A DNA stretch of 64,000 nt from Congeria kusceri (GCA_027627225.1 JAPFQT010000150.1:461001-525000), one strand, 5' to 3'; counted from the stretch's first letter, positions 12,164-24,855 are shown. Numbers and translations are program-made. The notes: generated from the sequence alone by a model not told the origin.

Positions 12164-14782
12164 TTAAAATCGCATCAGCAGTACCAACGCAGTGATCATA
12201 ACAAAGCCGCTCGAGGCTTTGCTAAAACCGGCGTTGTCCTGGGAGCCACTTCCTGTTCGGCCGCTCGATGCTCCACTGCCGCTACTTCCGCCTCCAGAAA
12301 TTCCACCGCCATAACTTCCGTTTGACTGGGAACCGCTTCCATTAGATCCACTGCCAGATGTACCGTTTCTATTAGATCCACTGCCAGATGTACCGTTGCC
12401 ATTAGATCCACTGCCAGATGTACCGCTACCATTAGATTCAGTGCCAGATGTACCGCTTCCACTAAATCCACTGCCAGATGTACCGCTACCATTAGATCCA
12501 CTGCTAGATGTCCCGCTGCCATTAGATCCACTGCTAGATGTACCGTTTCCATAAGATCCACTTCCAGATGTCCCGCTTCCATTAGATCCACTGCCAGATC
12601 TACCGCATCCATAAGATCCACTGCCTGATGTACCGCTTCCATTAGATCCACTGCCGCATGTCCCGCTTCCATTAAATCCACTGCCATTCGTTCCATTACC
12701 AGATATTCCGTTACCAATATTTCCACTTCCGGTAGTTAGACCCCCATTACTTCCACCTCCCGCGTTCAAGTTGCCGTTACTTCCACCTCCAGTGTTCGCT
12801 TGCGCCAAAGTTGTAGGAGCTTAAAATGAAAGATGATACAATTAAAGACGATGCACATTCTCGTTCGTGATATTTAAATAAATTTACTTTAGCGAATTGC
12901 GTTTTACTGATATTCTAATCTTTATATTACATAACTGCACGTCAGAATCTACAGTTGTTTGTATTTGTGGCATTTTAAGTTTTTTTATGGGAACATTATG
13001 AATATGACCCATGTCCAACATTGTGACCGTTAACAAAACATACGATTGGTCTACAGTGATACCCTCTTAATGAAGAAATGAACAAGGAAATTCGATAGTA
13101 GCCATACTTCACAGAAAGGTTTCCAGTAAATAATCAGTTAAACGACTCTACGATCCAGACGGTGATCCGGATCACCATAAAAATCTTTCCGTTTTGTTTA
13201 TTAGCATTTTGCAACCTTTAAAGAACGACGGCCGAAAGACGGACAGGCGGGCCGGTGGATGAGCTGGTTTCGGATGGACGGACAAGCGGACGGACGGGAG
13301 GACAGACAGAAAATAAGACAGTACGACAGACATACAGATACACATAGACAGATGAACGGACAGACAGACAGATAGAGACGGACGGTCAGACAGACAGACA
13401 GTCGGACGGACGGATGGACAGACGGTAACAAAAATATAACCTTTTTTTACAGTAACAGTAAAAATGGCCTACTTTTAAATCATTTATTTTGCGGTGTCTA
13501 AATTTTGTGCATTATTTAACAACAAATAAATCGCACGGTTTTATAATCGTAAATTTTCATTTTTATAAATATGTTTTAAGAATAATTATGCAAAACAAAT
13601 ATCTTCGCTGGTCTTACATTCGCGCAATTTTGGGACCTCAAAATATGCGAAATTTAGACCACCGCGAAGTAAAACGACTTTAAGTTACCCTCCTTGGTGG
13701 GAGTAGTATGATCAGCCTATCAGTTCTTACCCGTTGTTGTGGTTGTCCTCAGGTTGCAACCAAACTGGATGGAGAAGTCAGGACACGACACATTGTGCCC
13801 GGGCATGGGTCTGCAATGGAGGCCTCTGATTGGGTCACACGTGGCCATGAACGTGCGTATCGCGTCGTTCAGTTGACCTGAAACATGCTGTAGCTAGTGA
13901 TTGTAGTAGTGGTTGTAGTAGTGGTTGTAGTGGTAGTGGTAGTGAAGTTGTTGTTGTTGGTGGTGGTAGGGAGTGTGGAGGTAGTGGTGGGTTAGTTGTG
14001 GTTTTAGTTGATGATGAGTTGTACTGAACGAATGTAGTAGCTAGTGGTAGTGAGTATAGTGTTTGGGATGGAGGGGATGTCGATTGTAGTAGTGCTTGTA
14101 GCGGTGGTGGTGTTGGTGGTCATAGTAGTGAAAGTTCAAGTAGTAGTTGTGATAGTGGTGTGGGTTGGGTTGATAGTGGTGGTAGTAGTAGGGAGTTTGT
14201 GGTGTGGTTGTGGTAGTGGGGTGGTATTCAGATGGTGGTGATAGTGGTGGTAGTGGGTTTGGTTATGTTGGTGGTGATGTTGGTAGTGATAGTGGTAATT
14301 TGATAGTGTGATTGTTGTGATTGTGGTGGTAGTGATGGTTTTGAGGGTGGCGGAGGTGGTGGTAGGGCTGGTTGTGTAGGAAGCGGCTGTTTTGATGGTG
14401 TTGGTAGTAGTGGTGGTGTTGGAAGTTGCGGTAGTGGCAGTGGCGAAAGTGGTGGTGACAGTGATGGCGGTGAGGTGATGATGATGATATAACGACGATG
14501 ATATAGTCATTGCTGCTGATGGCAATTATGTTGGTGATGATTGATTTTGTTTGACAATGAGGATGATAATAATACTTATGATCATGCTGATGTATTAATA
14601 ATGAGTATGCTGCTTTTGATGCTGCTTATGATAAATGATGATGATGACGATGCTGACGTCACTTCCTACCGTAGAAGGGTTCCCCCTTCTCATCCTTGCA
14701 GTGCGCGGTCAGGTTGGAGCCGTCACTGGTATCACACACCGCGTCCAGGACGCCGCTCACCGGGAGAGGTTCCGTGTCCGTG
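12164..14782 (-). CDS. WxxW-like Cys-rich, Gly/Ser-repeat surface protein (three 3' exons; 5' end missing)
   Basis: Three minus-strand exons with good splice sites and matching phases: 14782-14670 (acceptor CTCCTCTCCCCAG, donor GTAGGAAG), 13877-13731 (acceptor TTTCAG, donor GTAAGAA) and 12819-12164 (acceptor TTTCATTTTAAG). Each junction splits a codon 1+2 and stays in frame. The first two exons carry six cysteines. Exon two ends in a C-D-x3-G-L-x-C ... C-x-D-F-x-I-x-F-x-C pattern, as in the C-terminal half of WxxW domains of mucins and CILP-type matrix proteins. A short Thr run follows, then about 180 residues of a 10-residue GSGTSGSGSN repeat. The end is hydrophobic (GFVMITALVLLMRF) after small residues, as in a GPI-anchor signal. 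A secreted or membrane-anchored adhesive, mucus or shell-related product is inferred. Upstream exons (signal peptide, Trp motif) were not found. Confidence 0.65.
12330..12700. repeat. coding minisatellite, 30-bp unit
   Basis: Tandem copies of ATTAGATCCACTGCCAGATG + TACCGCTTCC within the Gly/Ser exon. The length is a multiple of 3 and the frame is kept throughout, so copy number can vary without breaking the protein. Confidence 0.85.
13205..13430. repeat. GACA/GACG microsatellite
   Basis: Imperfect GACAGACGGACGG tract in an intron of the Gly/Ser-repeat gene. Its antisense open frame is not a gene. Confidence 0.8.
13885..14540. repeat. GTA/GTG trinucleotide-rich tract
   Basis: Imperfect GTAGTGGTG repeats filling most of an intron of the Gly/Ser-repeat gene. 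The Val-rich and Thr-rich frames on both strands are artefacts. Confidence 0.8.
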
Positions 14783-14884
14783 CTGGGGAGAGGAGCAAAC
14801 GTTGGACCATTTGTTCTAAACCTATTTATTGAAACTTGTGAGAGAGGAGTGGGGACAAGATACAGGAATCTGCTGGAACTCCCT

Positions 14885-15076
14885 GTATCTACTACTACTG
14901 CTACTAACACTTCTGTTTTTGCTTGTGGTGCTGGTGCTACTGCTGTTACTACTATTACTGCTACTAATGCAAAAACAACATCAAAAACAACAACAACTAC
15001 TACTAATACTATCACTACTACTACTACTACTGCTACTACTTTTACTATTACTACTACTATTACTACCACTACCACA

Positions 15077-15117
<41 letters not shown>

Positions 15118-15545
15118 CACTACTACTACTGCTACTACTACCACTACCACTACTACAACTACTACTACTACTACTACCACTATTACTATTGCTACTACTA
15201 CTACCACTACCACAACTACTACTACTACTGCTACTACTACTACCACTACCACAACTACTGCTGCTACTACTACTAACAACACTACCACTATTGTTACTAC
15301 TACCACTACTACTATTACTACTACTACTAGTACTAATACTACTACTACTACTACTACTGCTGATGCTGCTGCTGCTGCAACTACTACCACTACTACTATT
15401 ACTACTGCTGCTACCACTTCCACTACTACCACTACCACTACACTTATTACCACCACCATTACTACTAATACTACCACTACTACTTCTACTTGGACCACCA
15501 CCACTACTACCACTACCACCACTTCTACCACCACTACTGCTACAG
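14885..15545. repeat. very long TAC/ACC trinucleotide array
   Basis: About 660 bases of almost pure (ACT)n with ACC, GCT and ATT interruptions, upstream of the first recognised exon of the Gly/Ser-repeat gene. Open in all frames because of its composition. Confidence 0.9.
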
Positions 15546-16650
15546 TGTATTCCCTTTATACCGAACACTGACCGGACCGGACCAAATGTTCGGTTTTCGG
15601 AGAGTTCAGGTTTACTGACGGTTTGAGGCAAAATACAATTATGCATATAGATTATATTAATTTATTCGTTTCTTTCAGATTTATTTAAATATGGCGTTTT
15701 ATGACAGTACTTATTTAAAACGTAGCGCATTATTATAACATACAACACATTTTGAAATGAAACCATATCGTTAAGTTTGTCAAACTTACATGCATCCGAA
15801 ACGACATTTCTCCCGCGCAGCATTTTTCTCCCACTGTTCACTCTAAGTAGATTTTCGCAGAATAATGTCACTAACTGTAGACCTGCATACTGCATACTTT
15901 TCACTCAGAACCTTACGCTAGGGTTTCGGGATAGGTTCAGCATTACTGATCAATTTGATTGTGTTTTCGAGAGTTAATTCAACGTTTAGAAGGTGGCTCA
16001 GCCATTGTAACACTGTAATAACTTTGCAGAAAAATGACAGTTCATAAGTAACGTGGAGCATAAATACTCTATCATTTCTTTCAAGAAAGGCGGTTCTGCT
16101 CAACATTGCTTTGATTGCTTTGATAGGCTGTTAATTCGACCAACACCATTCAAATTATGTTTCAATTAAAGTAATCATTTACAATTATTACATCATTAAT
16201 AGTTATTACCTGAGTCATATAAATTGTTTGTAAAATGTTTAAAAAATTTTGCTAAACAAATGAAAACTGTCTAATTAACATACTGTTTGTTGTTCACAAT
16301 TTAAAGGCAATACCCATTTATTTCGCGACTAAACATCCTTATCTGGAGTCCTAATATGATGTCGAACTGTTGCTACTAATTATCGGATTAAGCGCGCAAT
16401 TACCCTGCAGCAAGACAATTGCGCGCTTAAGATAATCCATAACATCTGATTGTCACACATGTTCGGTTTACAGAGGTCAATTTGTAATCCGAAGCAAAGT
16501 GATGTACCGCTCCTGCTGTTTGATATTCGGAATACAGAGGTTCCGGTGTACCGAGGGTTTTCGAACATTAAACATATAGGCAAAACAACGGGACCGGAGC
16601 GTCTGTTCGGTTTTCAGAGAGTTCCGGTTTATAGATAATTCGGTTTTAAG
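15546..16650. other. non-coding region with a repeat flanking two trinucleotide arrays
   Basis: Sequences beside the arrays at 15546-15620 and 16450-16650 share TACAGTGTA and TTCGGTTTTC-GAGAGTTC-GGTTTA motifs in opposite orientation. A short hairpin at 16380-16437 pairs TTAAGCGCGCAATT with AATTGCGCGCTTAA. No exon seen. Confidence 0.5.
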
Positions 16651-16659
16651 AGAGTACAC

Positions 16660-16661
16660 TG

Positions 16662-16716
<55 letters not shown>

Positions 16717-16745
16717 ACTACTACTACTACTACTACTACTACTAT

Positions 16746-16778
<33 letters not shown>

Positions 16779-16850
16779 TACTACTACTACTACTTCTACT
16801 ACTACTACTACTACTAATAATAATAATAATAATGCTACTATAGACGTACA
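16660..16850. repeat. TAC/TGC trinucleotide microsatellite
   Basis: (CTA)n interrupted by a (CTG)n block at about 16690-16715 and ending in (AAT)n. The poly-Ser open frame on the minus strand is not a gene. Confidence 0.9.
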
Positions 16851-17267
16851 CTACTACTGAGAGGGATGGATCGAGCAAAGTGACAAACAAGAGAAAGATT
16901 TAATATGGGAATGATCAAAGAGCAATCCTCCAAACAAAAAAAATATGAAAAAAAAAACACAACAATGTAAGACATGTATATAAATGTTAATTGTATATGC
17001 CAAATGTCGGCAACGACACTCTAGCCAACAACCGATCATGTTTAACACAACGTGCAACATTTTAAATAGGGTGTCTTTTAAAAAATGGCATTGTATAACT
17101 ATGATAATCGTATGATAATTTTCAAAGACTTTAAAACTAATACTTAAAATCGAAAATTTATCTCGACTTGCTTTGTGAACACGGGGTGTGATATAAACTG
17201 GTACATTCGCTTTCCACTGTAACGGACAGTTCGTTGACACGCCCGTCGCGGGTGGCTTATGCACGAT

Positions 17268-17375
17268 GGCTGTCCGGCTAGCGCAGTGGTTGATACACTC
17301 GCTTCTCGCCTTGGCGTCGCGGGTTCGCTCCGGGTACTCCGGTTTCCGCCCACAGCACAAGACCACACCAAAATT
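17268..17375 (+). mobile_element. tRNA-derived SINE, head and core
   Basis: RNA polymerase III A box (TAGCGCAGTGG, about 17279) and B box (GGGTTCGCTCC, about 17321) have tRNA spacing. A CTCCGGTTTCC-GCCCACA segment follows, similar to the conserved core of many invertebrate SINEs. The tRNA acceptor stem and 3' end are absent, so this is not a functional tRNA gene. Confidence 0.7.
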
Positions 17376-17547
17376 AAAATATCTTTCAGTAAAAAGTAAA
17401 TAGCTGGAAATTGCAGCTATGATTCAAAATTCGCCCCAACTTTCGCGGGTCTCTAGTAAGTTAATTAGGTAGGAGTGCTGGGACACACTCCGGGTCCTCA
17501 CATTATGCAGCCTGAGGCGCGAAAGTACCACATAAACTTCGCAATAC

Positions 17548-17600
17548 ACACACACACACACACACGCACAGGCACACGCACCCACACACACACCACATAC
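17548..17600. repeat. CA dinucleotide microsatellite
   Basis: Alternating CA tract with GCA and CCA interruptions. Confidence 0.85.
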
Positions 17601-17624
17601 GGCTTACGCATGATTACTAGTATG

Positions 17625-17915
17625 CAATTGTCATATCTGGAATGTTCCAGTAGTATTATAAAATTGCAAAAAACTGGAATGGTCCACTAGTATTATGAAT
17701 TTGTCGACCATGGAATGGTCCATTAGTATTCGGAAATTGTAAAAATTAGAATGGTCTACTAGTATTAAAAAAATATTTCAAAACTGGAATGGTATATAAT
17801 AAAAGTATCATAACTGGAAAGGTTCCTTTATAAAATTTAAATTTTAAGCTGGAATATTATATAAAGATTGTGAAACGGTTACTGTCTCGTATACATTTCC
17901 AAAACTGGAATACTA
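17625..17915. repeat. degenerate minisatellite, about 40 bp
   Basis: Repeated AACTGGAATGGTCCACTAGTATTA units that decay to the right. Confidence 0.6.
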
Positions 17916-18841
17916 GTTGTACATCTTTGGTAATATTCACAGATAAATAGCTTGAAGGCCATTTAAATGTTAAATAGACAAGTGATAATGATAATTAATG
18001 CATTTTGTATGTTGTAGTGTTTTGTACAATTGTACTAGTCCTAGATCGAAGTCAATTAAATCAATAACTAACACAAGCGTACTGTTTCTAGGGCGTTTAT
18101 TCTACTACTTATAAGCATGTGGCTAGTGCCGGGTAATGGTCATCTACGCATGCACAATGAGATAGTCATACGAATACTACATATTCTATCATGTACGTCT
18201 TTATATAACAATTTGTTATTAAACACAACTTGTTCCATAAACATGTAAATAAATTAAATTTATTATGGTATTAGCGCGCACGTAAAGTTTTGCTTCTACA
18301 TCACATATTTTACCTTTAAAAGGACAGTTTTACAGTTTGGGGTTGGACACACATATCTCCTAAAATGGAATTTAAAAACTGGAAAGTGTAGAATGTATCG
18401 AAACTGAGTTGTTGTATCATCAAATTTCGTTGTCGCACAGCAATGACTTTCTATCTGTATTGCTTACTCTGTTAACGTCACGTAATATTTATTGCTGTTG
18501 CAGTTAATATTCCAGAACTGCAAAGCCATGTTCACGTATCTAAAACTGCAATAGAAAAGACTCGCAACATCTGAAACAACGAGACGTTGAAAACGAGCAA
18601 AAATCTCAAAATAAGAACTGCGCATGCGCCAACAGTCGATTTGGCTCGGCAAAACACTGTATAGACATGTGCATAATCGTTTGCGGCGTAGCAAAGTGTT
18701 ACTTTGTTTTTATTTCTTTTATTCACGCATTTCTGAACATAAGTTATTATCAATATTTATTATACTATTATTTTATCAATTTATTGACATCATTAGAATA
18801 AATAAAAGGGTTTACGATATAATTTTCGTACAAAATCTTGC
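17916..18841. other. non-coding stretch left of the integrase element
   Basis: AT-rich sequence. No exon, RNA gene or strong repeat recognised. Confidence 0.4.
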
Positions 18842-18847
18842 AGTCCC
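18842..18847. other. left target-site duplication AGTCCC
   Basis: AGTCCC directly precedes the left terminus TATGGAACGCC and recurs exactly at 34970-34975, directly after the right terminus. Confidence 0.9.
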
Positions 18848-18876
18848 TATGGAACGCCATCACTGCCTTAACATGA
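18848..18876 (+). repeat. left terminal inverted repeat
   Basis: TATGGAACGCCATCACTGCC and the next nine bases match the inverted right end with one mismatch (C to A at the 14th base). Confidence 0.9.
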
Positions 18877-18899
18877 CAATTATTTTTATGAGCTGTGGA

Positions 18900-19625
18900 T
18901 ATATCGTAAAAAGATGTACACATATATTATATGGTGTTCAATTTTCGTTATATGGTGCCCTTTTTCCATTATATTTTGCTCATGCGTCATTCTATTATGC
19001 TTGTTGTTGTCAATATTATGTCTAATTGCTATGTTCTGATGCTAGTTAATCGTTATAGGCTGCTCATTTTCTATTATATGATGCTTGTTTGACTTTATAC
19101 GAGGTGCTGCCTATTTGTAGATCATTATATGATGCTCATTTTTCACTATATGATGTCAGTTTGCATCTATACGAGGTGCTGTATGATAATCGTTATATGA
19201 TGCTCATTTCTCATTATATGATGCTAGTTTAACATTATACGCTGCTTATTTTTAATAACATGATGCTGATTTTCCATTATATGATGTCATTTTGCATCTT
19301 TATGAGGTGTTGTATTTTTATCGTTATATGATGCTCATTTTTCATTATATGATGCTAGTTTAAAATTATAAGATGCTTATATTTAATTACATGATGCTAA
19401 TTTTCCATTATATGATGTCATTTTGCATCTTTATGAGGTGTTGTATTTTTATCGTTATATGATGCTAATTTTCCATTATATGATGCTAGTTTGACATTAT
19501 ACGCAGTCATTTTTAATTACATGATGCTCATTTTCCATTATATGATGTCATTTTGCCTCTATGCGAGGTTCTGCTTGTCCATGGTGCTCATTTTGTATCA
19601 TATGATGTCAGTTTTCCTTTATAAA
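18900..19625. repeat. left subterminal tandem array
   Basis: Repeats of about 27 bp such as TTATATGATGCTCATTTTCC, alternating with ATGATGCTAGTTTGACATTA and TACGAGGTGCTG variants, building larger units. Its reverse complement forms the array at the other end of the element. Probable recombinase-binding or promoter region (inference). Confidence 0.85.
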
Positions 19626-19630
19626 CGGTT

Positions 19631-21079
19631 TTGTCATTTAATAATATGCAATTTTCATTAACATGCGATATATTATGCATGATGATATTGTATTGCTCCT
19701 GCATCGTTTGCACATGCCTTTGCAAAGAAAAAAAAAAGAATGGAATTCTCGAAAAATTGGGTTTAAATAGTGCTATTGAGACGTTCAAACATCAGAATAT
19801 TACGTCAGACATCGTAAGCAAAATATCAGCATATGAAATGGAAATGCTTGGTATTTCAAATAGATCTGTCATGATGCAGTTGAGAATTGAATGCAACAAA
19901 TATGGTGGCATTAAACCAAACAAAGACAGATCTAAAAGCGGCGCACCACAATTTGACATTCCTAAGAGCGTTCTGCAATATTTTCTAGAAAATGGTTTTA
20001 AAATAAGTGAGATTGCGAAGCTGGTGGCTGTATCTGAACGCACGATTTATCGAAGAATGGTAAGATATGGTCTTAGTCGACATGCATTTTCATTACTTAC
20101 TGATGACAACCTCGACGGGCATGTCAAAAAAGTAATAAACGAGTTCCCATTTTGTGGAGAGAACATGATAATGCAAATACTTCACCAAACAGACATTAAT
20201 GTCCAGCGGTATCGTTTAAGGGACAGCATTCATAGAGTCGACTCAAAAGGGGTTTCAGAGAGAAAACTTGGTCGTCTTCACAGGCGTGTGTACGAGGTAA
20301 TGGGTCCAAATCATCTGTGGCACATAGATACTAACCACAAGCTCGTTCGATGGAGATTTGTGATTATAGGGGGAATAGATGGCTTCAGCAGGATGGTCAC
20401 GTTTCTCTCGTGTGCAGACAACAATCGCGCAGGCACAGTGTTAAAAAGTTTCAAATCAGGTGTACACACGAATGGGATTCCAAAAAGGGTAAGATCTGAC
20501 AAAGGATTAGAAAACGTGGCTGTTGCAGACTTCATGTTGGCGAAACGAGGGACTGGCAGTATGATTACTGGACGCAGTACACATAACCAAAGAATTGAGA
20601 GACTGTGGCGGGATGTTTTTGAAGGAGTTTTGTGTTTCTTCTATAATTTGTTTTATTTTATGGAGGACAACGGGATACTGGACTGCTTAAACATGGTGCA
20701 TTTAATTGCTCTTCACTACATATACATGGATGAAATAAATAGAAGACTTAGTCTTTGGGCTCAAGCATGGTCGACACATAGAATTAGAACAGTGAATTCG
20801 TCTCCGCAAGCGCTTTGGTTATCGGGTCAGCTGCAGTCACCCATTGGCTTTGACTTACCTTCAGCAGATGTAAACGACGATAGTGCCGAAGAGTCCGGCG
20901 ATGAACAAACTGTTGGGAATGGAGAGAGACCAATATTTACACCTCTGGAAAAGATTATCAGTGACCATTGCATGGAGATGGTACAAAGACAGATCGCTTC
21001 CCCAAGACTTGATGTCAATCATGAGATTGATGATTACCTTACATGTGTTGATATCATTAACAGACATAATCAAAATTAA
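19631..21079 (+). CDS. SAM-HTH-DDE integrase/transposase of the 16-kb element
   Basis: 482-residue open frame. Order: hydrophobic/Cys-rich lead (1-31, perhaps not translated), SAM-type helical domain (about 38-88; IEKLGL-like start, FKHQNI, EMLGI), helix-turn-helix (about 107-148; [19 protein letters not shown]), a second small helical region (about 160-205), and an rve-type catalytic core. Acidic triad: D233 in LWHIDTN, D290 in [10 protein letters not shown]323 in [13 protein letters not shown]290-E323 spacing is close to DD(35)E. A C-terminal acidic tail follows ([10 protein letters not shown]). It should cut and join the element's ends. The start is uncertain: an acceptor-like TTTGCAAAG ends at 19727, so the real first coding exon may lie in the left array. 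Family relatives are the metazoan 'integrase core domain' proteins. All catalytic residues are present and no frameshift is seen. Confidence 0.88.
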   Translation: MSFNNMQFSLTCDILCMMILYCSCIVCTCLCKEKKKNGILEKLGLNSAIETFKHQNITSDIVSKISAYEMEMLGISNRSVMMQLRIECNKYGGIKPNKDRSKSGAPQFDIPKSVLQYFLENGFKISEIAKLVAVSERTIYRRMVRYGLSRHAFSLLTDDNLDGHVKKVINEFPFCGENMIMQILHQTDINVQRYRLRDSIHRVDSKGVSERKLGRLHRRVYEVMGPNHLWHIDTNHKLVRWRFVIIGGIDGFSRMVTFLSCADNNRAGTVLKSFKSGVHTNGIPKRVRSDKGLENVAVADFMLAKRGTGSMITGRSTHNQRIERLWRDVFEGVLCFFYNLFYFMEDNGILDCLNMVHLIALHYIYMDEINRRLSLWAQAWSTHRIRTVNSSPQALWLSGQLQSPIGFDLPSADVNDDSAEESGDEQTVGNGERPIFTPLEKIISDHCMEMVQRQIASPRLDVNHEIDDYLTCVDIINRHNQN

Positions 21080-22195
21080 TGTATCTCGATTTGAAATGAA
21101 ACACCAATTAAAGAGTATCACCTTTACTTTATTTTTTATAATTAGGGCTGCAACGATTCATTCGATGCCTCGGTCAATCGACTTAGACTCACCGATTCGA
21201 TTGTCGATATTTATTCAGTCATTTTCGATTCGATTATTTTACATGTTTACAGAAAAAATCATAAATCAATAAATAAAAAGTATACTTTTGCATCTTTGTC
21301 ATGTAAACGGATGCCCCATCATGTTTGCTGTTATACTGTATTAAATTTTCTATTGAATCTGTATAATCATTTTCCTTTGTTTCTTATTTAGTTAATCATG
21401 TATAAGGTACAGACGTTTACATTAACTGATACAATGACATCAATAATAATTAATATATATAATGTATATGTTCCTCTATTTCAAATATTGACTCGCTAAA
21501 ATTTAGCTTATATAAATGAATAGTTGAGCTAAAACTGAATAAAACTGGGGTCACCGCTTTGGGACGGTCCATGCAAAGCATTGGCGGTTTAAACCGGTTT
21601 TATTGAGCTCCGAACCTCACACTTGGCCCAGATTTATTCATGTCAAATTAATGACTCTAGGTCAAATGCTTTAAGTTCTACACAAGAGACAAACTTCTCA
21701 AAGACGACAGAAAAAAAGCTAATCTACTTTAAGCCCCCACTGGAAAATGATATATATATATATATATAATATCATTTAGAAGCTTCTTATAGATTTGTCC
21801 ACATACAGCTTAATTTAATTTAGTGATCTTTATATTTGTCAAGCATTTTAACAAGTCACGTTAGATATAAATTGTAATCTATAGATACAATGTAATCACA
21901 TTTAGCACACCACACCGTAACAAAAGCTCACCACGTGCACTTCGTCACGTGACTACTATTATGAAAACTGACAATACAAATAAGGGAAGTAAAGAGCATT
22001 TATTTAAAAATATGCATAAGGTATAGCAGAACATTTTGAATAGTTGAACTGAGAAGAAAAAACAATATTGAACAAACAGACAAACAATTGATGAAAGTCT
22101 ACACTATATGAAAATTACATATACACAAAATGCCCTTATAAAGGACGGCAGAAATGACTAGAAATGTGAACACACCTATTATGCCACCATTCTGA
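21080..22195. other. non-coding interior of the element with dispersed repeats
   Basis: Holds a CGATTCATTCGAT / TCGATTCGATTATTTT repeat (about 21145-21245), a GGGTCACCGCTTTGGGACGG repeat fragment (about 21546-21635) and a (TA)n tract near 21755. No further gene seen between the integrase stop and the HECT 3' end. Confidence 0.45.
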
Positions 22196-22199
22196 CGAA

Positions 22200-22660
22200 A
22201 AGTAAAATAATGCCACCATTCTGACAAAAATTAAAATAATCTATGTTTAATAAAAGATTAAACGAAGTTGAAAAACGCAAAGGGCAATAACTCGACAAAA
22301 AATAACTAGATACAAAAAGTGTGTGAATATGCCGTACATCACATGATATAAATCATTTTGTGAAAGTTTTGTGAAAATAACATAAGAAATGTAGGAGGAG
22401 TGCAGCCGATAAACTTTATAAGGTAAATTTAAACAAATGGCAATAACTCTTGCAAAAATGACCAAATACAAAAAGCATGATAATATGCGCTATATCACTT
22501 GATAATAATCATTTTGTGAAAGTTTGGTGCAAATTGCATAAGAAATGAAGGAGGTGACAGACAAGCTTTACAAGGTAAATTTAAACCAAGGGCAATAACT
22601 CTGATAAAAATGAAAATCCCATAAGAAATGTAGGAGTTAACTGGAAAAGTAAGTTGGACT
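22200..22660. repeat. tandem repeat, about 150-180 bp, about 2.5 copies
   Basis: Repeated segments containing GGCAATAACTC, ATCATTTTGTGAAAGTTT and CATAAGAAATGTAGGAG. Confidence 0.7.
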
Positions 22661-23559
22661 GACGTACGTTCTAACAGGAGAGTAATTAAGTGGCTACCTT
22701 ACGTAATACAGATACTTATGTATCTTAAAATAGCCACATAAAAAAAAGTTTTACCCACACAAAAGCAAAACTAACCCTAACTCTAATGATAATCAACTAA
22801 ACTGTCCAAAATAATAGCCACTTAAATACTCTCCTGTAAGTGCATAAAGAGACAGACAGTGTGCCACCATTCATGGGCATAAAAACTAAAAATATAAAAC
22901 TGGTATCTGTGAATAGTTAAACACATTCTGTAATTGTAAGATTAATAAAACATTTGACCGTATTTGCTAAAAACAATTACATGCCTTTTTATAAAACGCA
23001 ATAAAGAAGAATGCATCTTTTGACTCTAAAAAAAAAAAAAACTTTCAAGATAAAAAGAGCTGTCATAAATGTTACATATTCCCCCCAACGGCTGGCCCAA
23101 AAATTGACCTTTGACATCTAAGTGTGACATTGACCTTAATGATACAGACTTCGGTTTTGTTCACGTCACGGTGACAAAAACTTGTGCCATGTCATTCAAA
23201 AATCCATCAATGAGTGCCTAAGTTATAGAGCTGACATGGTCTCCGATAGACAGACTGACTGACAAATCACAGTTTGACTACTGTAAGGCCACGTTTGGGC
23301 CATAATAAAAGATAACGATATAACAATTAAACAATTGTAACCTCCTCAAACAGTTACAGAATTTTTTTAATTATAGCAATAGGTAAAACTGACTCAAATT
23401 GAGAAATGGCTTGAATTTTATAACATAGCAATATTATAAATCATTTAATTTTTCTATATACAGGAATAACAAGAGCTGTCAGAAGACGGCACGTTTGACT
23501 ATTTGAAATATATCAATTGGTACATATTTTTGACAGTGTACGGGATATATAACAGTTAA

Positions 23560-24640
23560 AAACAGATCTGAATTAAGGCAAATCGTTCATCAAATTATTC
23601 CAAGTTTTAAGTTTTTAAGTTCAAGACTTTAGAACAAAAACTTAATCAAAGTTTATGCATAAGTGGACATACCTATGTAAATTTTTAGTGGAAAGAAGAA
23701 TATAATTCTTTTCAAAATATAAAACAGAGTTATTTGGATTGTTGCTCCTGAAACTGGAGTTAATAACAACAGTATATTCTAAGTTTCGAGTAAATAACAT
23801 CTATTGTTTTGAAGTAACAACATTTTTGAAAATAAATTTGAACCAGAAAATCTTAGTGAAAAGGTGTATAGCTGTCACAATACAAAACAGATTTATGGGG
23901 AAAATTGCCCTTTATACATGTACTGAAGACAAACGTGTATATCAATGTTCAGGAAAATAACAAAACTTTTGAATTTAAACTTTTACCAGAAAATCTATTT
24001 AAAAGGGGGCATAACTCTTGTCACAATACAAAACAGAGTTGCGGACAATGTTGCCCCTGATACTGAAGTTCATAAAAAAGGTGGATGTCAAATTTCAAAA
24101 AAAATAACTTCTATAGTATTGAAGTAACAAACTTCAAAACTACATAACTCTGCCAAAATACAAAACATTGTTTAATGTGGGGAATGTTGCCACTGATACT
24201 GGATTTAATGACAAAAGTCAAAAGTGAATGCAAAGTTTTAAGTAAAAAACTTCTTAGTTTTGAAGTAACAAAACTTCTGAGTATAAACTTTAACCAGAAA
24301 ACTAAGTAAAACAGGAGGCATAACTCTGCCAAGATATAAAACCAGAGTTATGACAAATGTTTCCCCTGATACTGGAGTGGACGACAAACGTGAATGCCAA
24401 GTTTCAAGCAATAAATTCTAATGTTTTGAAATGACAATACTTTTGAATATAAACTTTAACTAGCAAATCTAAGTGAAATGAGGCATAACTCTGCCAAAAT
24501 ACAAAACAGAGTTATGGAAAGTGTTGCTGCTGATACTGAAGTTGATGATAAATCATGTAAATCAAGTTTCAAGTGAATAACTTGTGTAAGTTGCAAGACT
24601 TTTGAAGGCAAACTTTTAACAAAAGTTCAGACAGACACAT
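23560..24640. repeat. degenerate tandem repeat, 135-175 bp, about six copies
   Basis: Copies share ATAACTCTGCCAAAATACAA, CAGAGTTATGG-CAATGTTGC and CTGATACTGGAGTTGATGAC. Spacer-type invertebrate repeat lying downstream of the HECT gene. Confidence 0.75.
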
Positions 24641-24855
24641 TTATATTAAGTATTTTATATTCCCTCTCAATTTTCATCAACAAATTCAAATGTAAAGTAA
24701 TAAAACTAATTTTTTAGCAACATAAAAGTTTCTATAATCCAGTTTCCTAAACATTGGATTAACATATAACTATAAACAAGCTGTAAGTGAGTAAGTCTTT
24801 AAACATTTGAAATAGCACTTATTGTGCAGACATGCATTCGTTGGCTGGAGTACAG

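Noticed and set aside
14659..15646. Long Val-, Thr-, Leu- and Ser-homopolymer frames on both strands
   Set aside because: Produced by the (ACT)n array. Only the short exon at 14670-14782, inside the Val frame's end, is supported.
17268..17340. Functional tRNA gene
   Set aside because: A and B boxes are present but the acceptor stem does not pair and a SINE core follows; the same applies to 55300-55368.
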